Below are positions 17,607 through 26,368 of a stretch of 64,000 bases of DNA, piece by piece; position 1 is the stretch's first letter, and every line of letters begins with the position of its first letter. The stretch is from REEB481 sp964586595 (GTDB taxonomy: Bacteria; Bacteroidota; Bacteroidia; NS11-12g; UBA955). The translations under genes and the position numbers were made by a program. The notes beneath the pieces were generated by a model. That model did no database searches and was not told the DNA's origin. It saw nothing but the letters and a program-made list of their open reading frames with translations. The stretch lies in NCBI GenBank assembly GCA_964586595.1, contig CAZPHB010000004.1:1-64000 (forward strand), in the 5' to 3' direction.

Positions 17607-18695
17607 TCAGGAAAATGTGGTCAGCAGCCCAATGGTAAACTGCTGCGCCGCGGGGTTGCCAGTATTTTGACGGAACAGCGGGTTCAGGTTGTACTTTCCA
17701 TAGAAACGCACCTTGCCATAACCCACTTCAATGTAAGGAGCTAATTTCCAGTCATTCATCTCATAAGCGTTATTTGACTTCTCGCGACCGCCATTGTCAA
17801 AGACAAATTTTGTAAAACTCTTCAGGCGGTAACCAAAATGGCAGCCGAAAAGCAGGTTGAAACCTTTTTCCTGGTCTTTACCCTGATGAATCCCGATCAT
17901 CAGCGGGATGGTGAGGTATTGACCCGCCAGTTTGCTCTTTTTTGATGTTTCCGTTGAATCTAAGGTGAATTGCAGCGTTTTTCCCATATTAGGCATGGAC
18001 TGAACACCTACACGAACGGAAGGATTGTCGAAGCGATAATTCTCCCATTCATAGCCCAGTCCTGACCAGATGCGCAAGCGACCGGCACGGTCCAGCTTCA
18101 GCCCTCCTTCAAACAAGCCAAGATAACAGCTTACGCTTTTGGCTGTATTGAGTTCAGGAACACGCGGGCCGATGGAGGATTCATTCCTTAGACCTGTAAA
18201 ACCAACAGCAAACACACTACGACGTACCAGCGGTTCTGCAACTTCCTGTAAGCATTCGTCATCACTGCGCCATCCTTGATCTGCGTCGTGTTCTTCTCGA
18301 AAGCGGAATTCAAATACCCTCGGATTGACGATCAGGCGGTAGGCGGTGGCAGAATCCGCAGGTTTATTGGGATCCATCACCCAAACCAGACAGGTATCGC
18401 AAGGGAAAGAACGGGCGGTAGTCCAATGGTTTAAAGGCGGCAGTGCAGGAGGTACGGCTGGTGCAGGTACCCGGATGCCCTTGGGCGGTGATTCCCTTTC
18501 ATCCAAACGAAAATGAATTGGCCCGGTGACAATGGACTGCTCGGTGGCGTCATCTTTAATGATCACCTTAACACGCTTTGAGGTGTCGGTTTTCTCGGAC
18601 TGACAAAAAACGCTTCCTGATAATCCGACCAGGGTGGCGGCCAAAAGGAACGGATACATGAATTTCATATAGTGAAGATTTGAATGGTTGTTCAT
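17607..18695 (-). CDS. Predicted outer-membrane/secreted protein of ECF operon
   Basis: A 362-residue protein I do not recognise. After a short leader, a signal peptide (MKFMYPFLLAATLVGLSGSVFC, residues 10-31) precedes a Pro-rich stretch and a C-terminal half (about 150-362) of alternating beta strands ending ...QQFTIGLLTTFS, which looks like a small outer-membrane barrel. The first ATG (18695) is 3 bp after the anti-sigma stop and fits coupling; the ATG at 18668 gives a cleaner signal peptide. As the last gene after sigma and anti-sigma genes it may be the sensor or a target of that system. Confidence 0.7.
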   Translation of the reverse strand: MNNHSNLHYMKFMYPFLLAATLVGLSGSVFCQSEKTDTSKRVKVIIKDDATEQSIVTGPIHFRLDERESPPKGIRVPAPAVPPALPPLNHWTTARSFPCDTCLVWVMDPNKPADSATAYRLIVNPRVFEFRFREEHDADQGWRSDDECLQEVAEPLVRRSVFAVGFTGLRNESSIGPRVPELNTAKSVSCYLGLFEGGLKLDRAGRLRIWSGLGYEWENYRFDNPSVRVGVQSMPNMGKTLQFTLDSTETSKKSKLAGQYLTIPLMIGIHQGKDQEKGFNLLFGCHFGYRLKSFTKFVFDNGGREKSNNAYEMNDWKLAPYIEVGYGKVRFYGKYNLNPLFRQNTGNPAAQQFTIGLLTTFS

Positions 18696-18698
18696 GGA

Positions 18699-19469
18699 TT
18701 AATCTGTGATGGTGGCGATGATGCCGATTTTCTTGGTTTCTATGCGGAGTTCCATGCGGTCTCTGGCACCTGCGCGTTCGGTGCGCACCAGCATGAGGCG
18801 CGGCTCGCTTACCCAGGCAAGCAGTTCGCGTCCTTCATCAAAAAGGCGGTATCGCAATAAAGAACGCCTTTGATTGAGGGGAACATAGTTTCCATTGATA
18901 AAACGCACCGCGCCGGAAGGATATGGACCCTGAAAGCCGTAGGTCATCGGGCCCGGTCTTCGCGTGATTAAGGAAACCGGCATGAACGAATCTGCAACTT
19001 CAAAGGCAAGTGCCGCTTGCGTTTCGGAATTCATGGTTACACGCTGTTCCGAGAGTGGCACCGAGGATGGGCGCGGCAATGCTCCGCTGAACCGGGGTGT
19101 GCTCGGTTGCTGTATTTCGGGCTGCAGCACTGCGACCTCTTGTTTCTGTGGAAGTGCGACAACACGTGGATCGGCGGCACCGGATTTCCAGAACAGATAG
19201 GTCAAACCACAGAGTAACAGTGAGGCAGCTGCGGAATAGTACAGCAGAAATCGTCTGTGTTTGCGTGTTCCCCGGTACAAGCGTTCTTTATCGGGATACA
19301 GGAACTGAGTTTGCAGGGCTTCGGCATTGAGGTAGGTATGCTGCATCAGCCGATATACACGGCGCCACTCAGGATTGTTTCGAACCATTAGCCGGACTTC
19401 TTCGGCTTCCGATTCGTTTAGATTTCCTTCCAGATAATCAAAAATGCGCAGTTCAATTTCTTCGTTCAT
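18699..19469 (-). CDS. Putative anti-sigma factor (single-pass membrane protein)
   Basis: A 256-residue protein with an acidic cytoplasmic N-terminus rich in helices (about 1-70, with DYLEGNLNESEAEEV), one membrane helix (about 75-95, LLYYSAAASLLLCGLTYLFW) and a periplasmic tail of about 160 residues. The layout and its place 3 bp after an ECF sigma gene are typical of anti-sigma factors in Bacteroidota. The N-terminus resembles the 'YLDGxL...E' zinc-free anti-sigma heads rather than a HxxxCxxC ZAS domain, since no such motif is present. It probably holds the sigma factor at the membrane until an envelope signal is sensed. Confidence 0.75.
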   Translation of the reverse strand: MNEEIELRIFDYLEGNLNESEAEEVRLMVRNNPEWRRVYRLMQHTYLNAEALQTQFLYPDKERLYRGTRKHRRFLLYYSAAASLLLCGLTYLFWKSGAADPRVVALPQKQEVAVLQPEIQQPSTPRFSGALPRPSSVPLSEQRVTMNSETQAALAFEVADSFMPVSLITRRPGPMTYGFQGPYPSGAVRFINGNYVPLNQRRSLLRYRLFDEGRELLAWVSEPRLMLVRTERAGARDRMELRIETKKIGIIATITD

Positions 19470-19472
19470 GCT

Positions 19473-19958
19473 TTATAAAACTGATTCCAGAGAACCAATG
19501 ATGGTTTTCATTTTCTGACGTGCCCTAAAAATGTACACTTTCACCTGACTTTCATTCAGTCCGGTAATCTGACCGATTTCCTCGTAGTTGTATCCTTCAT
19601 AATCGCGCAGCAGCACCACAGTTCGTTGAATTTCCGGCAGGGTTTTCAAGGCGTGGTCGATCACTTCTTTCAGCCCGCGGTAAGATGATTCCGGCGCAGC
19701 ATGCTGTTCCAGGGGTGTGCCGAGCTCTGTAGTTCTTTTTGCTTTCCTCCAATAATCAACCATGGCGTGGTATGCGGTGGTGAACAGGTAACTCTTTGCT
19801 TTCTGAACCGCTACATCGCGGTGTTTGATCCATAACTTTTCGAAACTGATCTGGACGATTTCCTTGGCTTCATCACGGTCCCGCAGTTGTTTCATGGCAA
19901 AGCGGTACAAAGCATTGGAATGGCTGTCCACACAAGTATTGTACTCTTCCAGCGTCAT
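19473..19958 (-). CDS. ECF RNA polymerase sigma factor
   Basis: A sigma-70 family factor of 161 residues with region 2 (about 10-75, including DEAKEIVQISFEKLW and the -10 recognition helix) and region 4 (about 105-155, with the helix-turn-helix YNYEEIGQITGLNESQVKVYIFRARQK split across residues 121-147). No sigma 1.1 or sigma 3 region is present, as expected for ECF factors. It starts the operon sigma / anti-sigma / surface protein. Autoregulation is usual for such operons but I see no clear second -35/-10 pattern to confirm it. Confidence 0.92.
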   Translation of the reverse strand: MTLEEYNTCVDSHSNALYRFAMKQLRDRDEAKEIVQISFEKLWIKHRDVAVQKAKSYLFTTAYHAMVDYWRKAKRTTELGTPLEQHAAPESSYRGLKEVIDHALKTLPEIQRTVVLLRDYEGYNYEEIGQITGLNESQVKVYIFRARQKMKTIIGSLESVL

Positions 19959-20059
19959 GAATTACGGGGGTAAAACGAAAAAAAAGTGTGATGGTTACAT
20001 CTGCCGCGAAATTTCTTTCCCTTCCGAAGATAATCGCTACAGAATCTACATGTTTGGGC

Positions 20060-20092
20060 AAAAAAAAAGACCGCCCGAAGGCGGCCTTTTTT
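20060..20092 (-). terminator. Terminator of T9SS beta-helix gene
   Basis: Arms GACCGCC (20069-20075) and GGCGGCC (20080-20086) close on a CGAA tetraloop, flanked by A and T runs. On the minus strand it lies 19 bp after the stop and is followed by a long T run. It could work in both directions. Confidence 0.9.
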
Positions 20093-20110
20093 CAATCCAT
20101 GAAGAATTTC

Positions 20111-21910
20111 TTATTTCTGAACTGCGATGCGCTGGCTGATGCGACCTGCTGCAGTTTCGATGTTGAGGAAATAAACACCATTGTTCAATGCAGCAGTGTT
20201 GAATACCAATTCCTGGTAACCTGCAACGATGTTCTTCTGACCAAACTGAGCAACCACGCGGCCCTGGATGTCGCTGATGTAAGCGGCTGCGGTCAGTGCC
20301 TCCTGCGCAGTGAACCCGAGCGAGATTTGACCCTGAGCAGGATTTGGGAAGGCACGGATGCCTTCAATGCTGCTGATGGTCTTCACTGAATTCAGCACCC
20401 CAAACTCAGCCAAACGGTTCAGGTCAAAATTGGTACCGCCGATGGCTGGTGAACCTGCAACAGGGCGGAAGTTAGGAGCTACCCTGTTTTGTGGATCTAC
20501 CAATACAGTACCTGCCGTGTAAGCAACAGGATTGATTTTGTTTCCATTGGCAGCATCTTTAATCCAAGTGTCAAAAGGAACCAACTGACTGCTGTTGGCA
20601 CTGGATACTTCCACCAAACCATTGGCGGTGGATCCTGGAGTAGCACCTGCCGCGCTGTTCACAATCAGGTTGTTGCGGAACAACATACCTTTCGCTGTAT
20701 TTGGGAAAGAGGCAGTTGGCACACCGGAAGCATTCAATGTTGAATCACCATCGTACATCAGGAAGTTGCGGTAACCCATAAAGATTGAATTGATCACACT
20801 CAGACGGCTGTTGCGGCGGATACGCGCTCCGCGACGGAAAGCACCTCTTGAAGTGCTGCCAAAGGCAGACCAAGTGCTTCCGATTGGAATGGGACCTACA
20901 CAGGTTACGTTGCTGAATACGCCGCTGGTCAATGGAAGTTTACCGGAACCGGAAGCATCGTTGTCGCTTTCAAAAGTTTCGCTGGTAGAAGAACCGGAGG
21001 TAGCGTTCCAGGTTAAGTCATAATAGGCAGAGTCACGCACAGCAATGGCAAACTGCACACCACCTGACCAACCGAAATCGGTATCGAAGTCGTCATCGGT
21101 GGTGATGTATGAAATGAGGTGTTTGGCGTTCACATTTCCGCCGAACCATTCGAAAGCATCGTCGTTGCCATAGGAAGTCTGCACATAATCAATAGTAGTA
21201 ACGCTGCCTACAGAACCCATGGTAAGGCTGTTTACTTCTTTGTTTGCTTCAAAAGCCAAACCGGCGAATTCAATGCGCACATACTGAAGGCTGCCGCTGT
21301 TGTCGTTGGCAACGTTGCCACCAAATTTAGCCAGGTTATTGTCAAAGGCAACGTTGTTGAATCCTTCAACCTGCACGTCGGCGCCTTGGTTGTTTGGTGC
21401 TTTACCACACATCACGATTCCACCCCAGTCGCCACGGTCGCGGCCTGAAGTTTTCCAGCTGGTGAACACAATTGGTTTTGTAGCAGAACCGTTGGCAATC
21501 AGCTTACCACCGCGTTCCACGACCAAGGTTGCGTAATTTTTAGGAGAAGCAGTAAGGTCTGCTTTACCGCGGATCAAAGTTCCTTCCGGGATGGTCAGGG
21601 TGGCACCATCAGCAACCACAATCATGCCTTTCAGCAAATAAACTTTACTTGCATCAAGGGTAACAGAACCTGTGATCACTTTTTTTCCGTTCGCACCACC
21701 GTCGATACCGTTAAGGGTAACAGTGTCCGTAGGTGCAGCATAGTTGCTTGCCTTGGGGTTGAAGTTTGTCCATCCGGTAGCTGTCCAGTCTTTTGCAGGA
21801 TCGGTATCCAATGCACCTTGATAACCCACCTGGGTGAAGAATTGGGCCTGAACCGCAGCTGCGCTGCTCATCAGGGCAACAAGAGCTAATACTTTGTTTA
21901 TTGTGTTCAT
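20111..21910 (-). CDS. T9SS-sorted beta-helix-like protein paired with TonB receptor
   Basis: A 599-residue secreted protein. I start it at the ATG giving MNTINKVLALVALMSSAAAVQA, a clean signal peptide; a longer frame runs through the upstream terminator. The middle (about 60-500) has parallel beta-helix character: short Gly/Asn/Val strands such as GDWGGIVMCGKAP and NSGSLQYVRIEFAG, and a DDDFDTDFGWSGG acidic patch. The last 80 residues (AFPNPAQGQISLGF to the end) form a type A sorting domain. It is downstream of a TonB-dependent receptor with its own terminator between. The two likely act together in surface binding and uptake of an unidentified substrate. Confidence 0.82.
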   Translation of the reverse strand: MNTINKVLALVALMSSAAAVQAQFFTQVGYQGALDTDPAKDWTATGWTNFNPKASNYAAPTDTVTLNGIDGGANGKKVITGSVTLDASKVYLLKGMIVVADGATLTIPEGTLIRGKADLTASPKNYATLVVERGGKLIANGSATKPIVFTSWKTSGRDRGDWGGIVMCGKAPNNQGADVQVEGFNNVAFDNNLAKFGGNVANDNSGSLQYVRIEFAGLAFEANKEVNSLTMGSVGSVTTIDYVQTSYGNDDAFEWFGGNVNAKHLISYITTDDDFDTDFGWSGGVQFAIAVRDSAYYDLTWNATSGSSTSETFESDNDASGSGKLPLTSGVFSNVTCVGPIPIGSTWSAFGSTSRGAFRRGARIRRNSRLSVINSIFMGYRNFLMYDGDSTLNASGVPTASFPNTAKGMLFRNNLIVNSAAGATPGSTANGLVEVSSANSSQLVPFDTWIKDAANGNKINPVAYTAGTVLVDPQNRVAPNFRPVAGSPAIGGTNFDLNRLAEFGVLNSVKTISSIEGIRAFPNPAQGQISLGFTAQEALTAAAYISDIQGRVVAQFGQKNIVAGYQELVFNTAALNNGVYFLNIETAAGRISQRIAVQK

Positions 21911-21998
21911 TGATTGTAATGTTCTTTTCCAATGCAAAAGTCCATGTGCACTTTTACCACTTTGTGACTGTTTTATTAAGGGAGCATTAAAGCCCGTA

Positions 21999-22035
21999 AA
22001 CCAAAAAACACGACCCATGGTCGTGTTTTTTGGTT
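21999..22035 (-). terminator. Long perfect terminator after TonB receptor
   Basis: A perfect 16-bp stem (AACCAAAAAACACGAC at 21999-22014, GTCGTGTTTTTTGGTT at 22020-22035) with a 5-nt loop lies 22 bp after the TonB receptor stop and upstream of the T9SS gene. The A/T runs on both sides would let it act in both directions. It should limit read-through into the downstream gene. Confidence 0.88.
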
Positions 22036-22057
22036 GGCAGCTGTGCCAAAAAGTTGT

Positions 22058-24865
22058 TTAAAACGTAAAGGCGTAGCTAAAGGTAACCGTTCTGCCGTAG
22101 GTAAAACTGAACAACGTATTGTCTTTGGACTTATCGTAACGATTATCCAAGTTCAGATCCTGATAGAACACCGCGTTTTGAGCCAACAGGTCGCCCAAGG
22201 TGCAGCGGAAGGTTCCGCGTTTCTTGAAGTTCTTCCCGATCTGAACATCCCAAACACCGCGTCCAAACTCATAGATATCGGTACCAAACGGCTGAACCGA
22301 TTTATCTACACCTATATATGCAATGCGAGATCCCAGTTTGTTGAAGCTGGTATTGAACACCATGCCAGACTGTGGGTGTTCATAGAACAAAGACAGGTTG
22401 GCCACATATGGGCTTTGACCCTGCAGCTTTCTGGCGTAGGTTATGCCATCCAGGCCCAAATACTCAACCCTGGAACCAATGATGGCCAGGTTTGCATAAA
22501 AGGTAACATGGTTGAACACCTCCGGAAGGAAGATTTTTCCGATGAAATCCATTTTTTTCCGCGCTTCCAACTCGAAGCCTGCAACCGTTGCCAAATCTTC
22601 ATTGGCGTAATTAAAGGTACGGATGAGCTGCTGGGTGGTGTTGAGTGAAAATTCGATTGGATTGATGATGCGCTTGTAGAAGGCACCCACGGAAATCATG
22701 TTCTCACCACCCGGGTAGTATTCATAACGAAGGTCGAAATTCTGGATTTCGGCGCGCTTCAGCTCCGTATTTCCGACAATCTCTGAATTGATGTTGAAGT
22801 TGTAGAAGGCAAACGGTGCCAGCTCACGCATTTCAGGTCTGTTCACCGTTTTATACCATGCTGTTCGGAAACTGCTGCGCGGACTCACCGGAGTGATCAG
22901 GTTTACCGAAGGAAGCAGGTCGTTGTTCACACCGGGATCAGACAGCGGCCTGCCCAGCTTGCGGAAATAATCGTTTTCAAGCTTCTGCTGGAACTGCTCC
23001 ACGCGCAGGCCGTAAATCAACTTCAACAAATAAGGCTTTTTATTCACCACAAACAAAGGATAATGGTGTTCGGCCATGAGGAACACGGCATTCAGGCTGC
23101 TGGTGGCTTCATATACATCAGCATCGTCTGTGGTTTTCTCCACCAGGAACAATCCGTCTTCGCGCAAATTCTCTGTAGCCAAATCTTCGCCGATGCTCCG
23201 GTTGGAAATGATTTGCTTCCCTACGGGACCGTAAACAAATTCACGGCTGTTGAAATCCCGTGCTCGGCGCTGCACAAACAACCCGGTTTTGAGGTTGTTC
23301 ACCAACTTGCCGGTTTTGATGGTATGTTGCACATCTACGCTGCCACTGAACGTGCGTTCATGTAAATCGCTGAAAAACCTTCCAGAACCTGTTTGGAAGA
23401 AATCGTTCAGCGACAAAAACCTGGTTCCATCCTGAATGGCGTATTGCGCAATGCGGTAATCAGGAACGCTGCGGTTGATGTTTCCGTAGTTCAGCATCCA
23501 GTTCACAGAAGTTTGTTTTTCACCGATGCGGTGCGTTCCGAGCAATTGGGTACTGTACAAGCTGTTGGCTGTTACCTGATTGGAATAAGCTTCACCCAAA
23601 AGTTGATTGTCCACATCGGCGGTACCCGTGCGCAATGTGCTGCCTGCATCATAATTCAGGTTGAACAGATTTTTCCAATCAATGCGGTTCCGGTTGTTGA
23701 TTTTGAAGGAAGCATTAAACAAAGCTCCATTCTGTACATTGAAACTGTATAGTTTATCGTTGAACGATGAATACACCCTGTTGTCGCTCAGGTCGTTCTT
23801 ATTAACCACGCCATCGGAATACCGGTTGGTAAATGCGTAGTTGATTCCGGCAATGAAGCCGAGTTCCTTTTTGCCTTTGAGTTTTACAGGAATACCCACG
23901 GTGTAGTTGAACCTAGCACCTGGACCAGGATTGACGTTCCTCAAGTTCCAGTTGTTGTTGAACTTTCTGCTTTCCGAAGCATTGCGCTGCGGGTTGGCTG
24001 TTGCCAATGAACCATCTATGTTCGGTATTTGCCTGTTGGTGCCGGTGATGCCGAACAACTCGCTGGTTTGTACCTCAAAACTCTGCACGTCTTTAAAGGT
24101 GGTGATGGAATTGAACTGGAAGCCAATGCTCAGGTTGTGGGTAATCTTGTCGGGAATATTTCGGGTTCCGATTCTGATGATGCCTCCACCGAAATCACCC
24201 ATCATGTCCGGAGTGCCGCTTTTGATTACCGTAATGTTATCGATCATGCTTGCCGGGATGATGTCGAAACTGAAGGCCTTGCGATCGCTTTCCGTACTGG
24301 GCAGCGGAGCACCGTTCAGGTAGCCTGCATTGTAGCGGTCAAACATGCCGCGTATGTTCGCGAACTTCCCTTCCATGATGGTGGCACCGGGAATGCGTTT
24401 CAGCGCATCTGCGGTGGTTCTGATGTTCACCTTTTTCATGTCTTCCATACTGACTACCTCTGCCAGCTGGGTAAGGTTTTTCTTGGTTTGGATGGCCCCT
24501 ACCGCGGTAGTGGCCGTGGCTTTGGGTTTCACACGAACCACCACGCCTTCCATCATCTTCGACCCGGTGAGAACCATATTCTGATACACTTCTACACCTT
24601 GTTCTACTTCGATGTTTACGGATTCCTCATTGAAGTCTTTCTTTGAAAAGGAAAGGACATGCTTCCCGACAGGTACCACCATGAGGTATCTTCCATCCAC
24701 ATCGGTGCGCACAGAAATGGAATCTGCTTTGATTTCAACAAGCACCTCAGAAAGATTTCGGCCATCGGCAGACTGCACTACGCCGCGAACGGTCCCCTGC
24801 CCCATCAACACCTCGGCCGAGGCGGCAAAACAGAAAAGGAGCAACAGGTTAATTGTTTTCTTCAT
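22058..24865 (-). CDS. TonB-dependent outer-membrane receptor
   Basis: A 935-residue energised outer-membrane transporter. It has a signal peptide (about 1-22), a carboxypeptidase-regulatory-like beta-sandwich (about 24-105, GTVRGVVQSADGRN), a plug (about 125-245, with ADALKRIPGATIMEG and the long GDFGGGIIRIGTRN) and a 22-strand barrel ending in YGRTVTFSYAFTF with a terminal Phe. The plug sequence NGAPLPSTESDRKAFSFDI is typical of one Bacteroidota subfamily often found beside T9SS beta-helix proteins, as here. No SusD partner is adjacent, so it is not a classic Sus pair. The substrate cannot be read from sequence. Confidence 0.92.
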   Translation of the reverse strand: MKKTINLLLLFCFAASAEVLMGQGTVRGVVQSADGRNLSEVLVEIKADSISVRTDVDGRYLMVVPVGKHVLSFSKKDFNEESVNIEVEQGVEVYQNMVLTGSKMMEGVVVRVKPKATATTAVGAIQTKKNLTQLAEVVSMEDMKKVNIRTTADALKRIPGATIMEGKFANIRGMFDRYNAGYLNGAPLPSTESDRKAFSFDIIPASMIDNITVIKSGTPDMMGDFGGGIIRIGTRNIPDKITHNLSIGFQFNSITTFKDVQSFEVQTSELFGITGTNRQIPNIDGSLATANPQRNASESRKFNNNWNLRNVNPGPGARFNYTVGIPVKLKGKKELGFIAGINYAFTNRYSDGVVNKNDLSDNRVYSSFNDKLYSFNVQNGALFNASFKINNRNRIDWKNLFNLNYDAGSTLRTGTADVDNQLLGEAYSNQVTANSLYSTQLLGTHRIGEKQTSVNWMLNYGNINRSVPDYRIAQYAIQDGTRFLSLNDFFQTGSGRFFSDLHERTFSGSVDVQHTIKTGKLVNNLKTGLFVQRRARDFNSREFVYGPVGKQIISNRSIGEDLATENLREDGLFLVEKTTDDADVYEATSSLNAVFLMAEHHYPLFVVNKKPYLLKLIYGLRVEQFQQKLENDYFRKLGRPLSDPGVNNDLLPSVNLITPVSPRSSFRTAWYKTVNRPEMRELAPFAFYNFNINSEIVGNTELKRAEIQNFDLRYEYYPGGENMISVGAFYKRIINPIEFSLNTTQQLIRTFNYANEDLATVAGFELEARKKMDFIGKIFLPEVFNHVTFYANLAIIGSRVEYLGLDGITYARKLQGQSPYVANLSLFYEHPQSGMVFNTSFNKLGSRIAYIGVDKSVQPFGTDIYEFGRGVWDVQIGKNFKKRGTFRCTLGDLLAQNAVFYQDLNLDNRYDKSKDNTLFSFTYGRTVTFSYAFTF

Positions 24866-25019
24866 CTTGGATTTCCTTACAAAATTCCTTGGCTCAGGTA
24901 ATCCTATTTTTAAGCCTATGTTTCCGAAATGTGTACTGTAACCGGGATTGGCTTAAAGTTTTCATAACATACCGATAACAGCGCAAAAGGCGCGGTGAAA
25001 GTTGCGTACTTTGCATTGC
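24866..25019. promoter_or_regulatory. Divergent promoter region with inverted repeat
   Basis: This 154-bp divergent region separates the TonB receptor and the methyltransferase. It holds an 8-bp perfect inverted repeat, TTTAAGCC (24909-24916) and GGCTTAAA (24950-24957), with a 33-nt spacer. Near the plus-strand start GTACTTTG resembles a one-base-shortened promoter box. Function of the repeat is unknown. Confidence 0.35.
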
Positions 25020-25751
25020 ATGACATCGGATTGGTTTGCAAATTGGTTCAATACAGAATATTACTTTTTACTCTACCAGCACAGAGATGATTCAGAGGCG
25101 AAACGATTTCTGCATGTGCTGTTGAACCGGCTCCATATACCAAAAGGCACCCGCATTTTAGACATCGCCTGCGGCAAAGGCCGACACAGCAAAGTACTTG
25201 CCGATGCAGGCATGGATGTTTGCGGAATAGACCTGAGCCCAAACAGCATTCAGGCTGCCGCTGCCAACCAGGGCCCTCACCTGCGTTTTGCGGTTCATGA
25301 CATGCGCATTCCTTTCGCACATGAACAGTTTGACCTTGCCGTGAACTTATTCACCAGCTTCGGGTACACCGCTCTTGATGCTGACGACCTTGATGCCCTG
25401 AAAGCTACTTATGCTGCGCTGAAACCGGGCGGCTTGTTCGTTCAGGATTACCTGAACGCCACACCTGTTTTGAATTCTTTACCCCAACAACGGGAACTTA
25501 CCCGCAACAACGTTCGGTTTACTACCTGCAAATACCGCGAGGATGGATTCATCAAAAAGGACATCCTGGTGGAAGATGGAAATCGGCAATTTCATTTCCA
25601 GGAGCAAGTTAAAATATATACCGTGGAACAGCTCACAGCATTGCATGAACAAGCGGGCTTTACCATCAAAGAAATATATGGCAATCAGGATTTGGAAGCC
25701 TATCATGCAGACAGTTCACAGAGGATGATTATCGTTTCACAAAAACCATGA
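25020..25751 (+). CDS. Class I SAM-dependent methyltransferase
   Basis: A 243-residue cytosolic methyltransferase. Motif I is ILDIACGKGRHSK (about 45-57), followed by the acidic VCGIDLSPNSI (about 68-78) and motif IV-like FDLAVNLFTSFGY (about 104-116). The sequence starts MTSDWFANWFNTEYYFLLY, the common N-terminus of an uncharacterised Bacteroidota family. No substrate can be named. Its stop overlaps the start of the PAP2 phosphatase gene by 4 bp (ATGA), so a shared transcript and perhaps a lipid-related substrate are possible. Confidence 0.85.
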   Translation: MTSDWFANWFNTEYYFLLYQHRDDSEAKRFLHVLLNRLHIPKGTRILDIACGKGRHSKVLADAGMDVCGIDLSPNSIQAAAANQGPHLRFAVHDMRIPFAHEQFDLAVNLFTSFGYTALDADDLDALKATYAALKPGGLFVQDYLNATPVLNSLPQQRELTRNNVRFTTCKYREDGFIKKDILVEDGNRQFHFQEQVKIYTVEQLTALHEQAGFTIKEIYGNQDLEAYHADSSQRMIIVSQKP

Positions 25752-26326
25752 GCAACGGAAATTTCTTTCCCCAATGGCTTGAACAAATCGATGCCGGCCT
25801 GTTTACCCTGATCAACCGCGATCTTGCCGCCACCTGGGCGGACCCAATCATGCGCCTTGCCAGCCATCATTGGTTTTGGGTTCCTTTGTATGCCTGGCTG
25901 GTGTATCAATTCTGGAAGCGCTTTGGCCGCAGAGCCTGGCTGCCTGTGCTGTTGGCCTTCACCGCTTTTGGACTTTCCGACAGCATCAGCTCCAGAATAT
26001 TCAAGCCCGGCTTCAAAAGGGAACGTCCCTTCCTGAACGAACAACTGCATGCAAGACTTCCCAACGGCCCGGCCGGAAGTAAATACGGATTTGTATCGAG
26101 CCATGCATCCAATGTCTTCGCCATTTATACACTGAGTATATTGATGCTTGGATACCGCAAAGGAAAAGCAGCCGCGTTGCTTGCCGTTGCCGGATTGGTG
26201 GCCTATTCCAGGGTTTACCTGGGCGTACATTACCCCATGGATGTTTTGGCCGGCGGATTGTTTGGCGCATCATTGGCTTACGGGTTGTATGCTTTGTTTC
26301 GGAAGCCATTGTTACACCTAAACTGA
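25748..26326 (+). CDS. PAP2-family membrane phosphatase
   Basis: A 192-residue inner-membrane phosphatase acting on lipid phosphates or undecaprenyl diphosphate. All three active-site motifs are present: K86-x6-R93-P94 (KPGFKRERP), the SSH version of PSGH with H119 (GFVSSHASN), and S154-R155-x5-H161-x3-D165 (SRVYLGVHYPMD). About six membrane helices are visible. It is coupled to the methyltransferase upstream. Candidate roles are undecaprenyl pyrophosphate recycling or lipid A dephosphorylation; sequence alone does not decide. Confidence 0.9.
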   Translation: MSNGNFFPQWLEQIDAGLFTLINRDLAATWADPIMRLASHHWFWVPLYAWLVYQFWKRFGRRAWLPVLLAFTAFGLSDSISSRIFKPGFKRERPFLNEQLHARLPNGPAGSKYGFVSSHASNVFAIYTLSILMLGYRKGKAAALLAVAGLVAYSRVYLGVHYPMDVLAGGLFGASLAYGLYALFRKPLLHLN

Positions 26327-26351
26327 AGCAGGCGTAAGGAACATTTCATCT

Positions 26352-26359
26352 TATCTTTG
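26352..26359 (+). promoter_or_regulatory. -7 promoter box
   Basis: TATCTTTG matches TAnnTTTG exactly, 9 bp before the ATG at 26369. It marks the 1043-residue gene as a separate transcription unit and supports that ATG over a TTG that lies inside the box. Confidence 0.55.
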
Positions 26360-26368
26360 AATTCAACC

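Noticed and set aside
21911..22018. 36-residue N-terminal extension of the T9SS beta-helix protein
   Set aside because: It would start inside the terminator hairpin of the TonB gene and would mask a clear signal peptide that starts at 21910.
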